Shown here one piece after another: positions 18,087 through 26,783 of a DNA stretch of 41,856 nucleotides (position 1 is the first letter of the stretch; every line of letters starts with the position of its first letter). Origin of the DNA: an uncultured Bacteroidales bacterium (GTDB taxonomy: Bacteria; Bacteroidota; Bacteroidia; Bacteroidales; P3); contig CAJOMZ010000010.1 of NCBI GenBank assembly GCA_905236645.1, forward strand, positions 1 to 41,856, read 5' to 3'. The position numbers were made by a program, and so were the translations under genes. The notes under the pieces were generated by a model, which had not been told where the DNA came from, ran no database searches, and worked only from the letters and a program-made list of their open reading frames with translations.

Positions 18087-19535
18087 TTAGTCGTTTGTTA
18101 GTTGTGTTCTGCGCAGGTCAAGCAGCCTTCGTCGTGCCACTATATAGGTGGTGTGACGGTCGGTGATTGCGTTTTGAGCCTGCAGAAGCAATGTGTGAGC
18201 CTGAAGCACTTCAGTCAGCGTTGCGGCTCCTGCCTGGTAGTTCAGCGTCGCCAAACGGTAGCTTTCTTTTGCCACTTCGAGTGCCGACGAGTCGGATTTT
18301 ATGAGCAGTGCTGCATCGACCATATCGCTGTAGGCCTTCTCTTCCTCAAGTGCCAACATTTTGTTCAGGTGGTTCTGTTGCAGGCGCGCCTCGGCGATGC
18401 GCATTTCGTGTTGCCGCATTTTGTGTGTCGTTTCGTTCCAGCCCGTTATGGGGATGGACAGCGACAGCAGTGCCACAGCGTTGCCTCTGGCATCGTTCTT
18501 AAGGGTGTTGCCGTAGTAGGCTGCGCCTATCAGTGTCAGTTGCGGAAGTGCCTCGCCAAGGGTAAGCCTTTTACGGAGCTCCTCGACTTCAATGTTCAGT
18601 TGCAGCAGGCGTGTCTCTGGGCGCAGCGTGTCTCCAGTGTCCGAATAGCAGAACGGCAACAGGGACGGCGTGTCGTCCTGTGGTTCCTCAAAGACCAGGC
18701 TATCGCTGTAGTCGATGCCTATTTGGTTGCACAGCAGCCGTTTCGACAGTCGTATGCCGCTGGCCAGCTGTTGCTGGCTGGCCAACATCTCGTTCCGCTT
18801 CAGCTCCACCTGTAGTGCATCGGAACGGGTTACCAGTCCGTTGGCCAGTGCCGTCTGCACGGTGCGGTCCAGCGAGTCGATGAGCGACAGCGCTGCACTT
18901 ATGGTGGCCTTTTTTTGCTGCAGGCCAGTGACAAGGTAATAGGACGATTCGATGTTCTCGATGACATCACGCATTTTCATTTCGGCTTGCAGTTCGGCGG
19001 CTTCTATGCCAAGGGTGGCCAGCCTGTTGCCTGTCGTTATGCGGCCTCCCGCGTAAAGTGGCTGCGCAGCGACAATCGAGCCGGCGGCACCTCTCTTCAT
19101 CAGCGACACCTCGTTTTGGACATCGTTTTCGCTGGAAACAAGGTCATAAATCTCCGTGAGCATCTCGCGCATATCGTTCGACTGGATGTCATCGATGCCG
19201 AATTGTATCAGTGGACTTGCCGCCAGGTAGCCAATGCCGTTCAGACTCACTTGCGGTAAAAACTTTGTGAACGCCTGTCGCTTCACCTCCTGAGCCTGTT
19301 CTATGTCCATCTGCGAGGTTCGTATTTCCACGTTGTTGCGTCGGGCTAATGCCAGGCAGCTGTCGAGGGTCATGGTCTGTGATTGTGCTGTGCCTGCCGC
19401 CATCAGCAGGCATACGGTTATGCTAACGCAAAACAGGGTTCTTCTCAAGGTGATGTCGCCCAGTCGCGCCAAAGCAGGCTTGCCCCTTTTCGCCAGGTTT
19501 GCCACAGACGTTCTCGATATGATGGTATGTTTCAT
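18087..19535 (-). CDS. TolC-family outer-membrane efflux protein
   Basis: 482 residues. After an N-terminal extension with a hydrophobic signal (LFCVSITVCLLMAAGTAQSQ, about residues 34-53) come two outer-membrane efflux (OEP) repeats with long alpha-helical stretches. Typical elements are MTLDSCLALARRNNVEIRTSQ at the start and YQAGAATLTEVLQAHTLLLQAQNAI near the end. It forms the outer-membrane channel for the RND pump encoded 8 nt upstream. The true start may be internal, because 33 residues before the signal sequence is long. Confidence 0.93.
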   Translation of the reverse strand: MKHTIISRTSVANLAKRGKPALARLGDITLRRTLFCVSITVCLLMAAGTAQSQTMTLDSCLALARRNNVEIRTSQMDIEQAQEVKRQAFTKFLPQVSLNGIGYLAASPLIQFGIDDIQSNDMREMLTEIYDLVSSENDVQNEVSLMKRGAAGSIVAAQPLYAGGRITTGNRLATLGIEAAELQAEMKMRDVIENIESSYYLVTGLQQKKATISAALSLIDSLDRTVQTALANGLVTRSDALQVELKRNEMLASQQQLASGIRLSKRLLCNQIGIDYSDSLVFEEPQDDTPSLLPFCYSDTGDTLRPETRLLQLNIEVEELRKRLTLGEALPQLTLIGAAYYGNTLKNDARGNAVALLSLSIPITGWNETTHKMRQHEMRIAEARLQQNHLNKMLALEEEKAYSDMVDAALLIKSDSSALEVAKESYRLATLNYQAGAATLTEVLQAHTLLLQAQNAITDRHTTYIVARRRLLDLRRTQLTND

Positions 19536-19543
19536 AACAACAG

Positions 19544-22500
19544 CTATTTTGAAAGTTTCAAGGGGCGGAAATTCATCCGCTTTTTGTTCTCAAAGGCCAC
19601 GCAGTAGGCCACGGGCAGTATGGTGATGATGAGGGGCAGCGTGAAGAGAGTGCCGAAGCAAATCACCACGCCCATTGGCATCCACAGCGTTGTCCCTGCC
19701 AGTATCATAGGCACCACGCCGATGGCAGTGGTGGCTGAAGTGAGGAAGATGGGACGCATACGGCGCAGGCCTGCCTGGTAGGCGGCCTCGGAGACCGACA
19801 TCATCTCCTTGGTGCGCAGCTCCGCCACATAGTCGTACATTATTATTGCGTTACGCACTATAATGCCCACCAGCGAAATGAGTCCCAGCACCGCGGAAAC
19901 CGACAAGTCGAGCCCGAACAGCCACAACCCGAACGAGGCACCGAAAATGCACAGGGCCGACATCGAGATGGCCAAGAGCGAAATGTTCAGCTTGCCGTAA
20001 TGGATTATCAGCACCAGGAACATTACGCCGATGGCTGCCAGTGTCGATGCAAGCAGGCCGGGTATCAGGCTGGCCGTCAATTCGTAGGTGCCGCCGGATT
20101 CCACCGTGACGCTTGCGGGCAAATCCATCTTGTCCAGTTGGCGCTTGATTTTATTATGCTCGCGAATCTGTCCTGCCCCGTTCATTACTTCGGCCGACAC
20201 GGTGACACAGCGCACACCGTTGCGATGGGGCATATTGTTGTGGTGGAAACGGGGCTGTATGTCGGCCACTTGGCGCAGCGGCACCCACGCCCCAGGATGG
20301 GCACAGGGCACCAGCAGGTCGCCGAGCGAACCGAAATCAATGTGCTGCTTGTCCTCCGAATAGATTGATATCGGTATGCTGTAGTCGCCTTCCCACATTG
20401 TCGACAGGTGGGTCCCCGAAAGGGCACTGCCCAGGTACAGCGACAACTCCGACTGGGTGATCCCCATTCGGTTGGCAACGTCGGTCTTCAATACTATGTC
20501 CACTATTTCCTCGGTCTCGTCATAGTCCGAGTGCACATAGAACAGGTTGGAATCTTGCTTCATCAGGCGCAGCAGCGAGTCGCGGACAATGGCTATGTCA
20601 CCATAGTTGTCGCTCTTCACATAGAACTCGATAGGCGACAGCACCGACTGATAGTCCATCTGTTTGAAGCGTATCTGTGCCTGGGGAAAGATATTCTCAT
20701 AGCGCTGCGCATATTCATCTATCATCTCTTTTGTAGCCTTTTCGCTCACGGTGTTTACGATGAACTGGGCGTAGTTGTCCGACGGCAGTTGCGGCGCATA
20801 TGTAAGGTGGAAACGCGGCGACGACATTCCCACAAACGAGGTGATGCTCTTCACCCGCTTGTCTTTCTGCAGCATCGCCGCCAGCGAGTCGGCCAGCAGG
20901 TCTGTCTCTTCTATCGACGAACCCGCGGCCAGGTGAATCTCCACTGCAAAGCTGTCGCGCTCTGCCTTGGACAGTATCTGTATATTGATTTGCGTGCACA
21001 GGAACGCTCCCACCAGCACAAATACCGCTCCCGTAATCAGCGTCAGCTTTTTGTGGCGGAAGCAGAAGCCCAGCGCTCTTTGGTACCGGCTCTGCATACG
21101 GTCGAAAAACCTGTTCTGGATTCTGTCCAGCCACGTGCTCTGCGCGTCGCTCTTGATGCCAATCAGACGCGCCGACAGAAACGGGATGGCCTGTATGGCA
21201 TACAGGTAGCTGCAGGCCAGTGCGATGAGCAGTGTCCACGGAAACAGATGCACAAAGTCGCCCATTACGTTGTCTTTCATAAGCACCAGCGACGGGAAGA
21301 ACATCATCGCCACCGATAATGTGGCAAATAGCATTGAGTTGGCCAGCTTGGTGGTCGAAACTGCCGCCGAATACCACCGCGAATATCCGCGGTGCAGCAG
21401 GTTGGTGTAGCCGTCTATCACCACCACCGAATCGTCCACGATCATTCCCAGAACGGTAATCAGTGCCGCAAGTGTCACCGTGTTAAGCTCTAAACCGAGG
21501 AAATACAATATACCCAAGGTCGCTGCAATGCAAATGGGCACCGATGTCGAACTCACCAGCGCCGTACGCAGCGGAAACAGCAGCAGCATCACCGCTATGA
21601 CAATCAATACGGCCTCTACCAGGTCTTTCAGGAACGACTTCACCGAGTGGTCCACAACCTGCGGCTGGTCGGTGATGCGGTGTATGTGTATGTCGGGTGT
21701 GATGCTCTGCTCGTAGTCGCCGATTATTTTCTCCACTTTCTTGCCGAATTCCACCACATTGTTCCCGGGCCTCATCTCTATCGACAGCATCACGCAGCGG
21801 TTGCCACTCACCTGATCGTCGCTGTATTTTATGTGCGGTTTCGATTTCTCGTATCTCGGCTCTATCGTCGCTATGTCGCGCAGACGCAGCGTCTGTCCCG
21901 TAGCAGGGTCGGAAAAGACCACCAGCTCGCTCAGGTCGTAGATGTTGCCGTAGGGTATGGTCACGTGCACCAGCGCGCTGCCCTCTTCGTTGCTCACTTT
22001 GCCCGACACGGTCCTGAACCCGTGGGCTGCCAGCTCGCTCGACACTATCGACGGCGAAATGGCGTACTGTGTCAGCTTCATCGGGTCCATATGCACCGCT
22101 ATCTCCTCCTTCTCGCTGCCCACAACGCTTATCCTTCCCATCTCCGGTATGTTGCGCAGGCGTGCCGACAGCTCTTTCGACACGCTCTCCAGCTCGCGCG
22201 GCGTGCGTTCGTCGCTCTCTATGGCCAGCAGCAGCGTCGACGCGTCGCCGAAGTCGTCGATCACCGCCGTCGCCACCACTCCCTGGGGCAGATCCGTCAT
22301 ACGGAATAACGACAGCCCCTCGCGGATACGCGACCAGGTGATTTTCGGGTCCTCGTCCGAACGCACCAGCGTGACGAAGGTGTACATCATACCGTTCTGG
22401 CTGTATGAATAGGTCTGGGTCTTGTCTACATCGGTGAACGTGAACAAATATTCCTCCACCTTGCTGGCCACCTGCTCCTCAATCTCCTCGGCGGTGGCAC

Positions 22501-22669
22501 CTGGATATACCACAGCCACCACACCCTGCTTGACTTTCACCGACGGAAACTCGTTCTTGTTCAGATGCGGCAACGCATAGATGCCCAGAATTATAATGAT
22601 GATTATAGTGAACGCGATAAGCGAAAAGCTCCTCATCGTGCCCTCTATAATATTTCTTCTCGCTGCCAT
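19544..22669 (-). CDS. RND-family efflux pump (AcrB/HAE1 type)
   Basis: 1041 residues, normal for an AcrB-like inner-membrane pump driven by protons. It shows two halves, each with one helix, a large periplasmic loop and a helix bundle. The proton-relay pair is D412/D413 in GMIVDDSVVVIDG. In the second half LVGIIVRNAIIMYDY carries Arg where AcrB has Lys940. It begins 2 nt after the adaptor gene and ends 8 nt before the TolC gene. Substrates are not predictable; no regulator gene is adjacent. Confidence 0.95.
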   Translation of the reverse strand: MAARRNIIEGTMRSFSLIAFTIIIIIILGIYALPHLNKNEFPSVKVKQGVVAVVYPGATAEEIEEQVASKVEEYLFTFTDVDKTQTYSYSQNGMMYTFVTLVRSDEDPKITWSRIREGLSLFRMTDLPQGVVATAVIDDFGDASTLLLAIESDERTPRELESVSKELSARLRNIPEMGRISVVGSEKEEIAVHMDPMKLTQYAISPSIVSSELAAHGFRTVSGKVSNEEGSALVHVTIPYGNIYDLSELVVFSDPATGQTLRLRDIATIEPRYEKSKPHIKYSDDQVSGNRCVMLSIEMRPGNNVVEFGKKVEKIIGDYEQSITPDIHIHRITDQPQVVDHSVKSFLKDLVEAVLIVIAVMLLLFPLRTALVSSTSVPICIAATLGILYFLGLELNTVTLAALITVLGMIVDDSVVVIDGYTNLLHRGYSRWYSAAVSTTKLANSMLFATLSVAMMFFPSLVLMKDNVMGDFVHLFPWTLLIALACSYLYAIQAIPFLSARLIGIKSDAQSTWLDRIQNRFFDRMQSRYQRALGFCFRHKKLTLITGAVFVLVGAFLCTQINIQILSKAERDSFAVEIHLAAGSSIEETDLLADSLAAMLQKDKRVKSITSFVGMSSPRFHLTYAPQLPSDNYAQFIVNTVSEKATKEMIDEYAQRYENIFPQAQIRFKQMDYQSVLSPIEFYVKSDNYGDIAIVRDSLLRLMKQDSNLFYVHSDYDETEEIVDIVLKTDVANRMGITQSELSLYLGSALSGTHLSTMWEGDYSIPISIYSEDKQHIDFGSLGDLLVPCAHPGAWVPLRQVADIQPRFHHNNMPHRNGVRCVTVSAEVMNGAGQIREHNKIKRQLDKMDLPASVTVESGGTYELTASLIPGLLASTLAAIGVMFLVLIIHYGKLNISLLAISMSALCIFGASFGLWLFGLDLSVSAVLGLISLVGIIVRNAIIMYDYVAELRTKEMMSVSEAAYQAGLRRMRPIFLTSATTAIGVVPMILAGTTLWMPMGVVICFGTLFTLPLIITILPVAYCVAFENKKRMNFRPLKLSK

Positions 22670-22671
22670 CC

Positions 22672-23712
22672 TTATGAATTGAGGTTTGTGGGTTTCGTTT
22701 TCACTTTCGCTCCGCTGTACAGTTTCTGATAGCCGGCTGTCACCACGGTGTCGCCATCGTCAAGGCCGCCAGTCACTACCACGCCGTTGCGGATAAAGTC
22801 GCCCACCACTATGCTGCGCTGGTGCGCGTGGCCGTTCTCCACAACCCATACCGCCGCACCGTCAGGCGTAGTCTGCACACAGTGTGACGGCACCACGATG
22901 CCGCCGGCACTGCTCAGGTGCGCTTTCACCGTGGCCACCATATCGGGCAGCAGGTTCTTCACATCGCCCGAAATTATGGTGGCATACACCTTGTAGGTAT
23001 GGCCCAATAGGTTGGCCGTCAAACTCTTGTCGCTTATACGGACGATCAGTTTCCTGTCGCCAAGAGCTGATATCGTTGCTGTGGCGGTGTCGCCAACAGC
23101 TATGAGCGATATTTCCTGTTCCGGCACCGAGAACTGCACCTGCATCTTGCGCATATCAAGCACACGGCAGAACACCTCGCCCGGCTTCATCTCCTGGCCC
23201 ACGTTTCGGCTGCCGCACGACACCACGCCGCTAAAGGGTGCCCGCAGCGTGCAGTCCTTCAGCTGCTTGCGTGCCGCAACCTCGGCTTGGCGCGCCTTCT
23301 CAAGGTCGGTCTCCATTTCAATCCACTTCACCTCGCTGATGCCCCCCTCGCGGTGCACAGCTTCGAGGCGGCGCCAGGCATCTTCGGCCTGCCGCAGCGT
23401 CGCCAGCGACGACGCGTGAAGGCTGGCGGCAGACGTGGCGTCGATTTCGGCCAGCAGCTGGTCCTTCGTTACGCGGTCGCCGTTCTTGACGGCAATTTTT
23501 GTCAGCATCCCGCCGAGGGGAAAGCTCATATCAATCTCCTGCTCCGAGCCGATGCTTCCCACATAGTTGCGCTCGGACGGCGTGCTGACATCGCTCACCA
23601 CGAGGGTTTCGATTTCTACCGCGTCGCTCCAGCCCCTGTCGGCATCCCTGCCCCCGCCGCAGCCCGCAAGGAGCAGTGCTGCAAGCAAAAACGTAGTCTG
23701 GTGTATTTTCAT
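22672..23712 (-). CDS. RND periplasmic adaptor lipoprotein (HlyD/AcrA type)
   Basis: 346 residues. A lipoprotein signal ends in LLLAGC (Cys18). The mature part has the membrane-fusion-protein layout: a lipoyl-like segment (GMLTKIAVKNGDRVTKDQLLAEID), a helical hairpin (about 95-150), the second half-lipoyl (TLRAPFSGVVSCGSRNVGQ), and beta-barrel and membrane-proximal domains. It bridges pump and TolC channel. It is the first gene of the adaptor-pump-TolC operon and has a good promoter about 100 nt upstream. Confidence 0.93.
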   Translation of the reverse strand: MKIHQTTFLLAALLLAGCGGGRDADRGWSDAVEIETLVVSDVSTPSERNYVGSIGSEQEIDMSFPLGGMLTKIAVKNGDRVTKDQLLAEIDATSAASLHASSLATLRQAEDAWRRLEAVHREGGISEVKWIEMETDLEKARQAEVAARKQLKDCTLRAPFSGVVSCGSRNVGQEMKPGEVFCRVLDMRKMQVQFSVPEQEISLIAVGDTATATISALGDRKLIVRISDKSLTANLLGHTYKVYATIISGDVKNLLPDMVATVKAHLSSAGGIVVPSHCVQTTPDGAAVWVVENGHAHQRSIVVGDFIRNGVVVTGGLDDGDTVVTAGYQKLYSGAKVKTKPTNLNS

Positions 23713-23819
23713 ATCTTGTTATCAGTGTATTGTTTTAAAATTAACTTCAACCTCAAGATGTACCGTCTCGTTCCTTGTTCTCCGCTTTTCGCCCTCCGCA
23801 CGCATCTTGAAATTGGCTG

Positions 23820-23849
23820 CAAAAATACAACTATTTTTTGAATGACAAA
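23820..23849 (-). promoter_or_regulatory. Promoter of the efflux operon
   Basis: On the minus strand TTTG (about 23849-23846), an 18-nt spacer and TATTTTTG (23827-23820) match the Bacteroidetes consensus. Confidence 0.65.
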
Positions 23850-24117
23850 AATTTTTTTTTACAGAGTGGAGGGAGAGGGCGTTTCCGCCTTTATCCTGCG
23901 CCCCGTCCTCTCTCTTTTTCCCCCTTTCTGTCTGCCCCCTTTGGTGTACTTTTTTGCCTGTTAGTATACAATTTTCATATATTGTTCATCTATCGTTCTT
24001 GTTTTTGCTTTGATGGGATTTGTGTTTGTGTAGAAATCAACAGAAAAAAAAAATATTCCCGACAAAGTCCGTCCAAAGGCGAAGATATGGTCGAACATAC
24101 GCACCAACAAGCATCAG

Positions 24118-24214
24118 TTCCCTTTCAGGTCCCTACGAGATTCCTATCAGCTCCCCACAAAAAGTACTTTCTTGTGGGGAGCTGATAGGGACCTGACGGG
24201 AAACTGAAAGGGAT
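24118..24214. repeat. Large inverted repeat with 11-nt tandem units, copy 2
   Basis: Two 43-nt arms pair at about 34 of 43 positions and are built from 11-nt units: TTCAGGTCCCT-like, ending in TCAGCTCCCCA. The loop contains the palindrome AAAGTACTTT. It lies between two divergent promoters, so it is not downstream of any gene and cannot be a terminator for a neighbour. Confidence 0.88.
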
Positions 24215-24554
24215 TTGAAGCCAGTATGTGTAGAGCGAAGTGGTGCCGACAATGCTTCAATGCCGTCTTTAAATATGTGACGGTCACTGGAAAACAATGA
24301 TTCGAGGGCGCATTCCTCCGAAACGCGCTCTCAATTACTTGTTTTTAGAGGTTACATTTAAATAGTAAGAATGACGTTAAGTTTAACACAAAAATGAGTG
24401 AATGAGGTGGGTAGAATGGCTGGGAATGAGGCGGCCGAGCGGTGCTTTGTGCCATTGCGTGCCGCCGTGCCGCTTTAAGTATCAGACGATGTCGTTTTTT
24501 TAACAATTTTTCAATATTTTTTGCAATAAAGCCTTTTGTGTTTAAAAAAAATAG

Positions 24555-24562
24555 TACTTTTG
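24555..24562 (+). promoter_or_regulatory. -7 promoter box of the EF-hand gene
   Basis: TACTTTTG followed by CA, about 53 nt before the ATG. The only TTG upstream is 16 nt away, shorter than usual, so the -33 box is uncertain. Confidence 0.55.
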
Positions 24563-24614
24563 CACTTTGCAATCTGCAACCCCTTTTTTGTAAACAATTA
24601 AAAAGTAATAAAAT

Positions 24615-26690
24615 ATGGCGAAAAAAAGTATTATTCCCGGCAAGGCGGATTCCTATAACTGGACGTTTGCCTCAATCGGCGGGGTTACCCGCGTGACTAT
24701 CAATTCGGGCGAGGATATCGCCCACCTTGGCGAGTTGGACCAGAAGCTGTGGACTGTGCTCAGCTGCCCGGTCAAAGGGCTTGAGTTTGACGCGGAGACG
24801 CTTCGCCTGATGGATACCGACAACGACGGCAAGATACGTGTCAACGAGGTCGTTGCCGCCTCACAGTGGCTTTGCGGCGCGCTCAAGAACCCCGACCGCA
24901 TCCTTGACGGCGCCGACCGCATAGCGCTGGCCGACCTGAGCGAGGGCGACGACGGCGCCGCCTTGTGCAGCGCGGCACAGCGCATACTGCAGCGCAAGGG
25001 TGTCGAGGCCGCCGAGATTTCAATGGCCGAAGTCGCCGAGGCCAAGGCTGCCTTCGACGAGAAGGTGAAGGCCAAGGACGACACGACCGCAGCCATCGTC
25101 GACGAACGGCCCTACGGCGACAACACCGACGACGCCATCGCCGCCGTCGGCGCACTGAAAGAGAAAGTGGCCGACTACTTTATGCGCTGCAAGCTTATCG
25201 CCTTCGACGAGAACTGTGCCGAGGCCGTAGACGTGTCGGTAGAGAAGATACAGTCTATCAGCGAGATGAACCTGGCTACGTGCAGCGACAAGATTGCCGA
25301 CTATCCGCTGGCCCGCCCCAACAAGGAGATGCGCCTCACGATGGGCACAGGCATCAACCCGGCCTGGCAGGGAGCCTTCGACAAGGCTAAGACTCTGGCT
25401 CTCGCTGTCGACTATCCCGAGGCCGACAGCATCGACGAGGCACAGTGGAACGCCGTCTGCGCCAAGCTGGACGCCTACGTTGCAAGTCTGGCCGACGACA
25501 AGAGCGCCAAGGTGGAGAACTTCGACAAGGAGACCGCAGAAGAGGATGCCGACATCAAACTGGTCGACAAGTTCCTGCATCTGTACCGCGACTTCTACAA
25601 GTTGCTGAAGAACTATGTCACCTTCAGCGACTTCTATACGCGCGACAAGAGCAAGCTGGCCGTGTTCCAGTGCGGCAAGCTCTATATCGACCAGCGCTGC
25701 TTGGACCTCTGCGTCCGCGTGGAAGATATGGGCAAACAGACCGAATCGGCAAGCTTCAGCGGCCTGTTTCTGGTCTACTGCCACTGCAAGTCGAAAGTCA
25801 AGGCCGCCGAGATGGATATCGTGGCCGCTATGACCGACGGCGATGTCGAGGACCTGCGCGTGGGCAAGAACGCCGTGTTCTACGACCGCTCGGGCCAGGA
25901 CTGGGACGCCACCGTGACCAAGATTGTCGACAACCCCATCAGTGTGCGCCAGGCATTCTGGGCGCCCTACAAGAAACTGTGGAAGTTCATCACCGACAAG
26001 ATCAACAAGAACGCCGCCGAGAAGGAGGCCAAGCAGATGGACAACCTGACCGCCAAGGCCGACACCGCCACCAACAACATAGGCACCGTTCCACCAGCCG
26101 AAGACGCTGCAGCTCCCGCCGCCGACGCCGCCAAGAAGACGCCGTTCGACATAGCCAAATTTGCAGGCATCTTTGCCGCTATCGGCTTGGCTTTGGGAGC
26201 CCTGGCCGCCGCACTCGCCGGGCTGGGGGCTTTCCTCACGGCCAGATGGTACAATATCATCTTGTTGCTTGCCATCATAATCATCGTCATTTCGGGTCCG
26301 TCGATGTTCATCGCCTGGACCAAGCTGCGCCGCCGCAATCTGGGCCCCGTGCTCAACGCCAACGGCTGGGCTATCAACGCCCAGGTGCGCATCAACACCG
26401 CCTTTGGCGCCACGCTGACCAGCCTGGCCAAGTATCCGCTGGTAACGGTGCCCGACCCCTATGCCGACAAGAAAATGGCCTGGTGGAAGAAATGCCTCAT
26501 TTGGCTCGTCGTTCTCGGTGGCATCTTCTGCGCCCTCTATTTCACCAACACGCTGAAGTATGTGGGCCTGCCATTCAAGAAAGAGGTGCCTGAAGTTGTC
26601 CAGGAGCAACCTGCCGGACAGCCCGCCGAGGCCGCAGCCGCACCTGCCGCCGAAGCCCCCGTTGCCGAAGAACAGGCGCCGGCAGAGTGA
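24615..26690 (+). CDS. EF-hand membrane protein of unknown function
   Basis: 691 residues with no signal peptide. A canonical EF-hand calcium loop DTDNDGKIRVNE lies at residues 67-78 (Asp at 1, 3 and 5, Gly at 6, Ile at 8, Glu at 12). A long, mostly helical, acidic region follows to about residue 470. Then come an Ala/Pro linker, two adjacent hydrophobic helices (about 510-560), a Lys/Trp-rich turn, a third membrane helix (about 627-647), and an Ala/Pro/Glu-rich tail. With no export signal the EF-hand probably faces the cytoplasm. No known family was recognised. The stop is followed by a hairpin and then the transporter fusion gene. Confidence 0.8.
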   Translation: MAKKSIIPGKADSYNWTFASIGGVTRVTINSGEDIAHLGELDQKLWTVLSCPVKGLEFDAETLRLMDTDNDGKIRVNEVVAASQWLCGALKNPDRILDGADRIALADLSEGDDGAALCSAAQRILQRKGVEAAEISMAEVAEAKAAFDEKVKAKDDTTAAIVDERPYGDNTDDAIAAVGALKEKVADYFMRCKLIAFDENCAEAVDVSVEKIQSISEMNLATCSDKIADYPLARPNKEMRLTMGTGINPAWQGAFDKAKTLALAVDYPEADSIDEAQWNAVCAKLDAYVASLADDKSAKVENFDKETAEEDADIKLVDKFLHLYRDFYKLLKNYVTFSDFYTRDKSKLAVFQCGKLYIDQRCLDLCVRVEDMGKQTESASFSGLFLVYCHCKSKVKAAEMDIVAAMTDGDVEDLRVGKNAVFYDRSGQDWDATVTKIVDNPISVRQAFWAPYKKLWKFITDKINKNAAEKEAKQMDNLTAKADTATNNIGTVPPAEDAAAPAADAAKKTPFDIAKFAGIFAAIGLALGALAAALAGLGAFLTARWYNIILLLAIIIIVISGPSMFIAWTKLRRRNLGPVLNANGWAINAQVRINTAFGATLTSLAKYPLVTVPDPYADKKMAWWKKCLIWLVVLGGIFCALYFTNTLKYVGLPFKKEVPEVVQEQPAGQPAEAAAAPAAEAPVAEEQAPAE

Positions 26691-26707
26691 CAATAGCCTG
26701 ATTATTA

Positions 26708-26737
26708 TGGCAGACAGCGTCTTGAAACTGTCTGCCA
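26708..26737 (+). terminator. Hairpin after the EF-hand gene
   Basis: TGGCAGACAG pairs perfectly with CTGTCTGCCA over a 10-nt loop and is followed by TTTAAGTTT. It probably terminates or attenuates transcription before the next gene, 46 nt downstream. Confidence 0.65.
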
Positions 26738-26783
26738 TTTAAGTTTAAACACAATATCCAATTTCTTTTTAAACCTTAATTTT

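Larger units (their letters stand above)
23713..24614. other. 0.9-kb divergent intergenic region
   Basis: It separates the efflux operon from the EF-hand gene. It holds a promoter on each side, a pyrimidine-rich tract (about 23890-23940), the copy 2 inverted repeat, and a GAGGGCGC...GCGCTCTC hairpin near 24304-24332. The listed ORFs look spurious. Confidence 0.6.
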
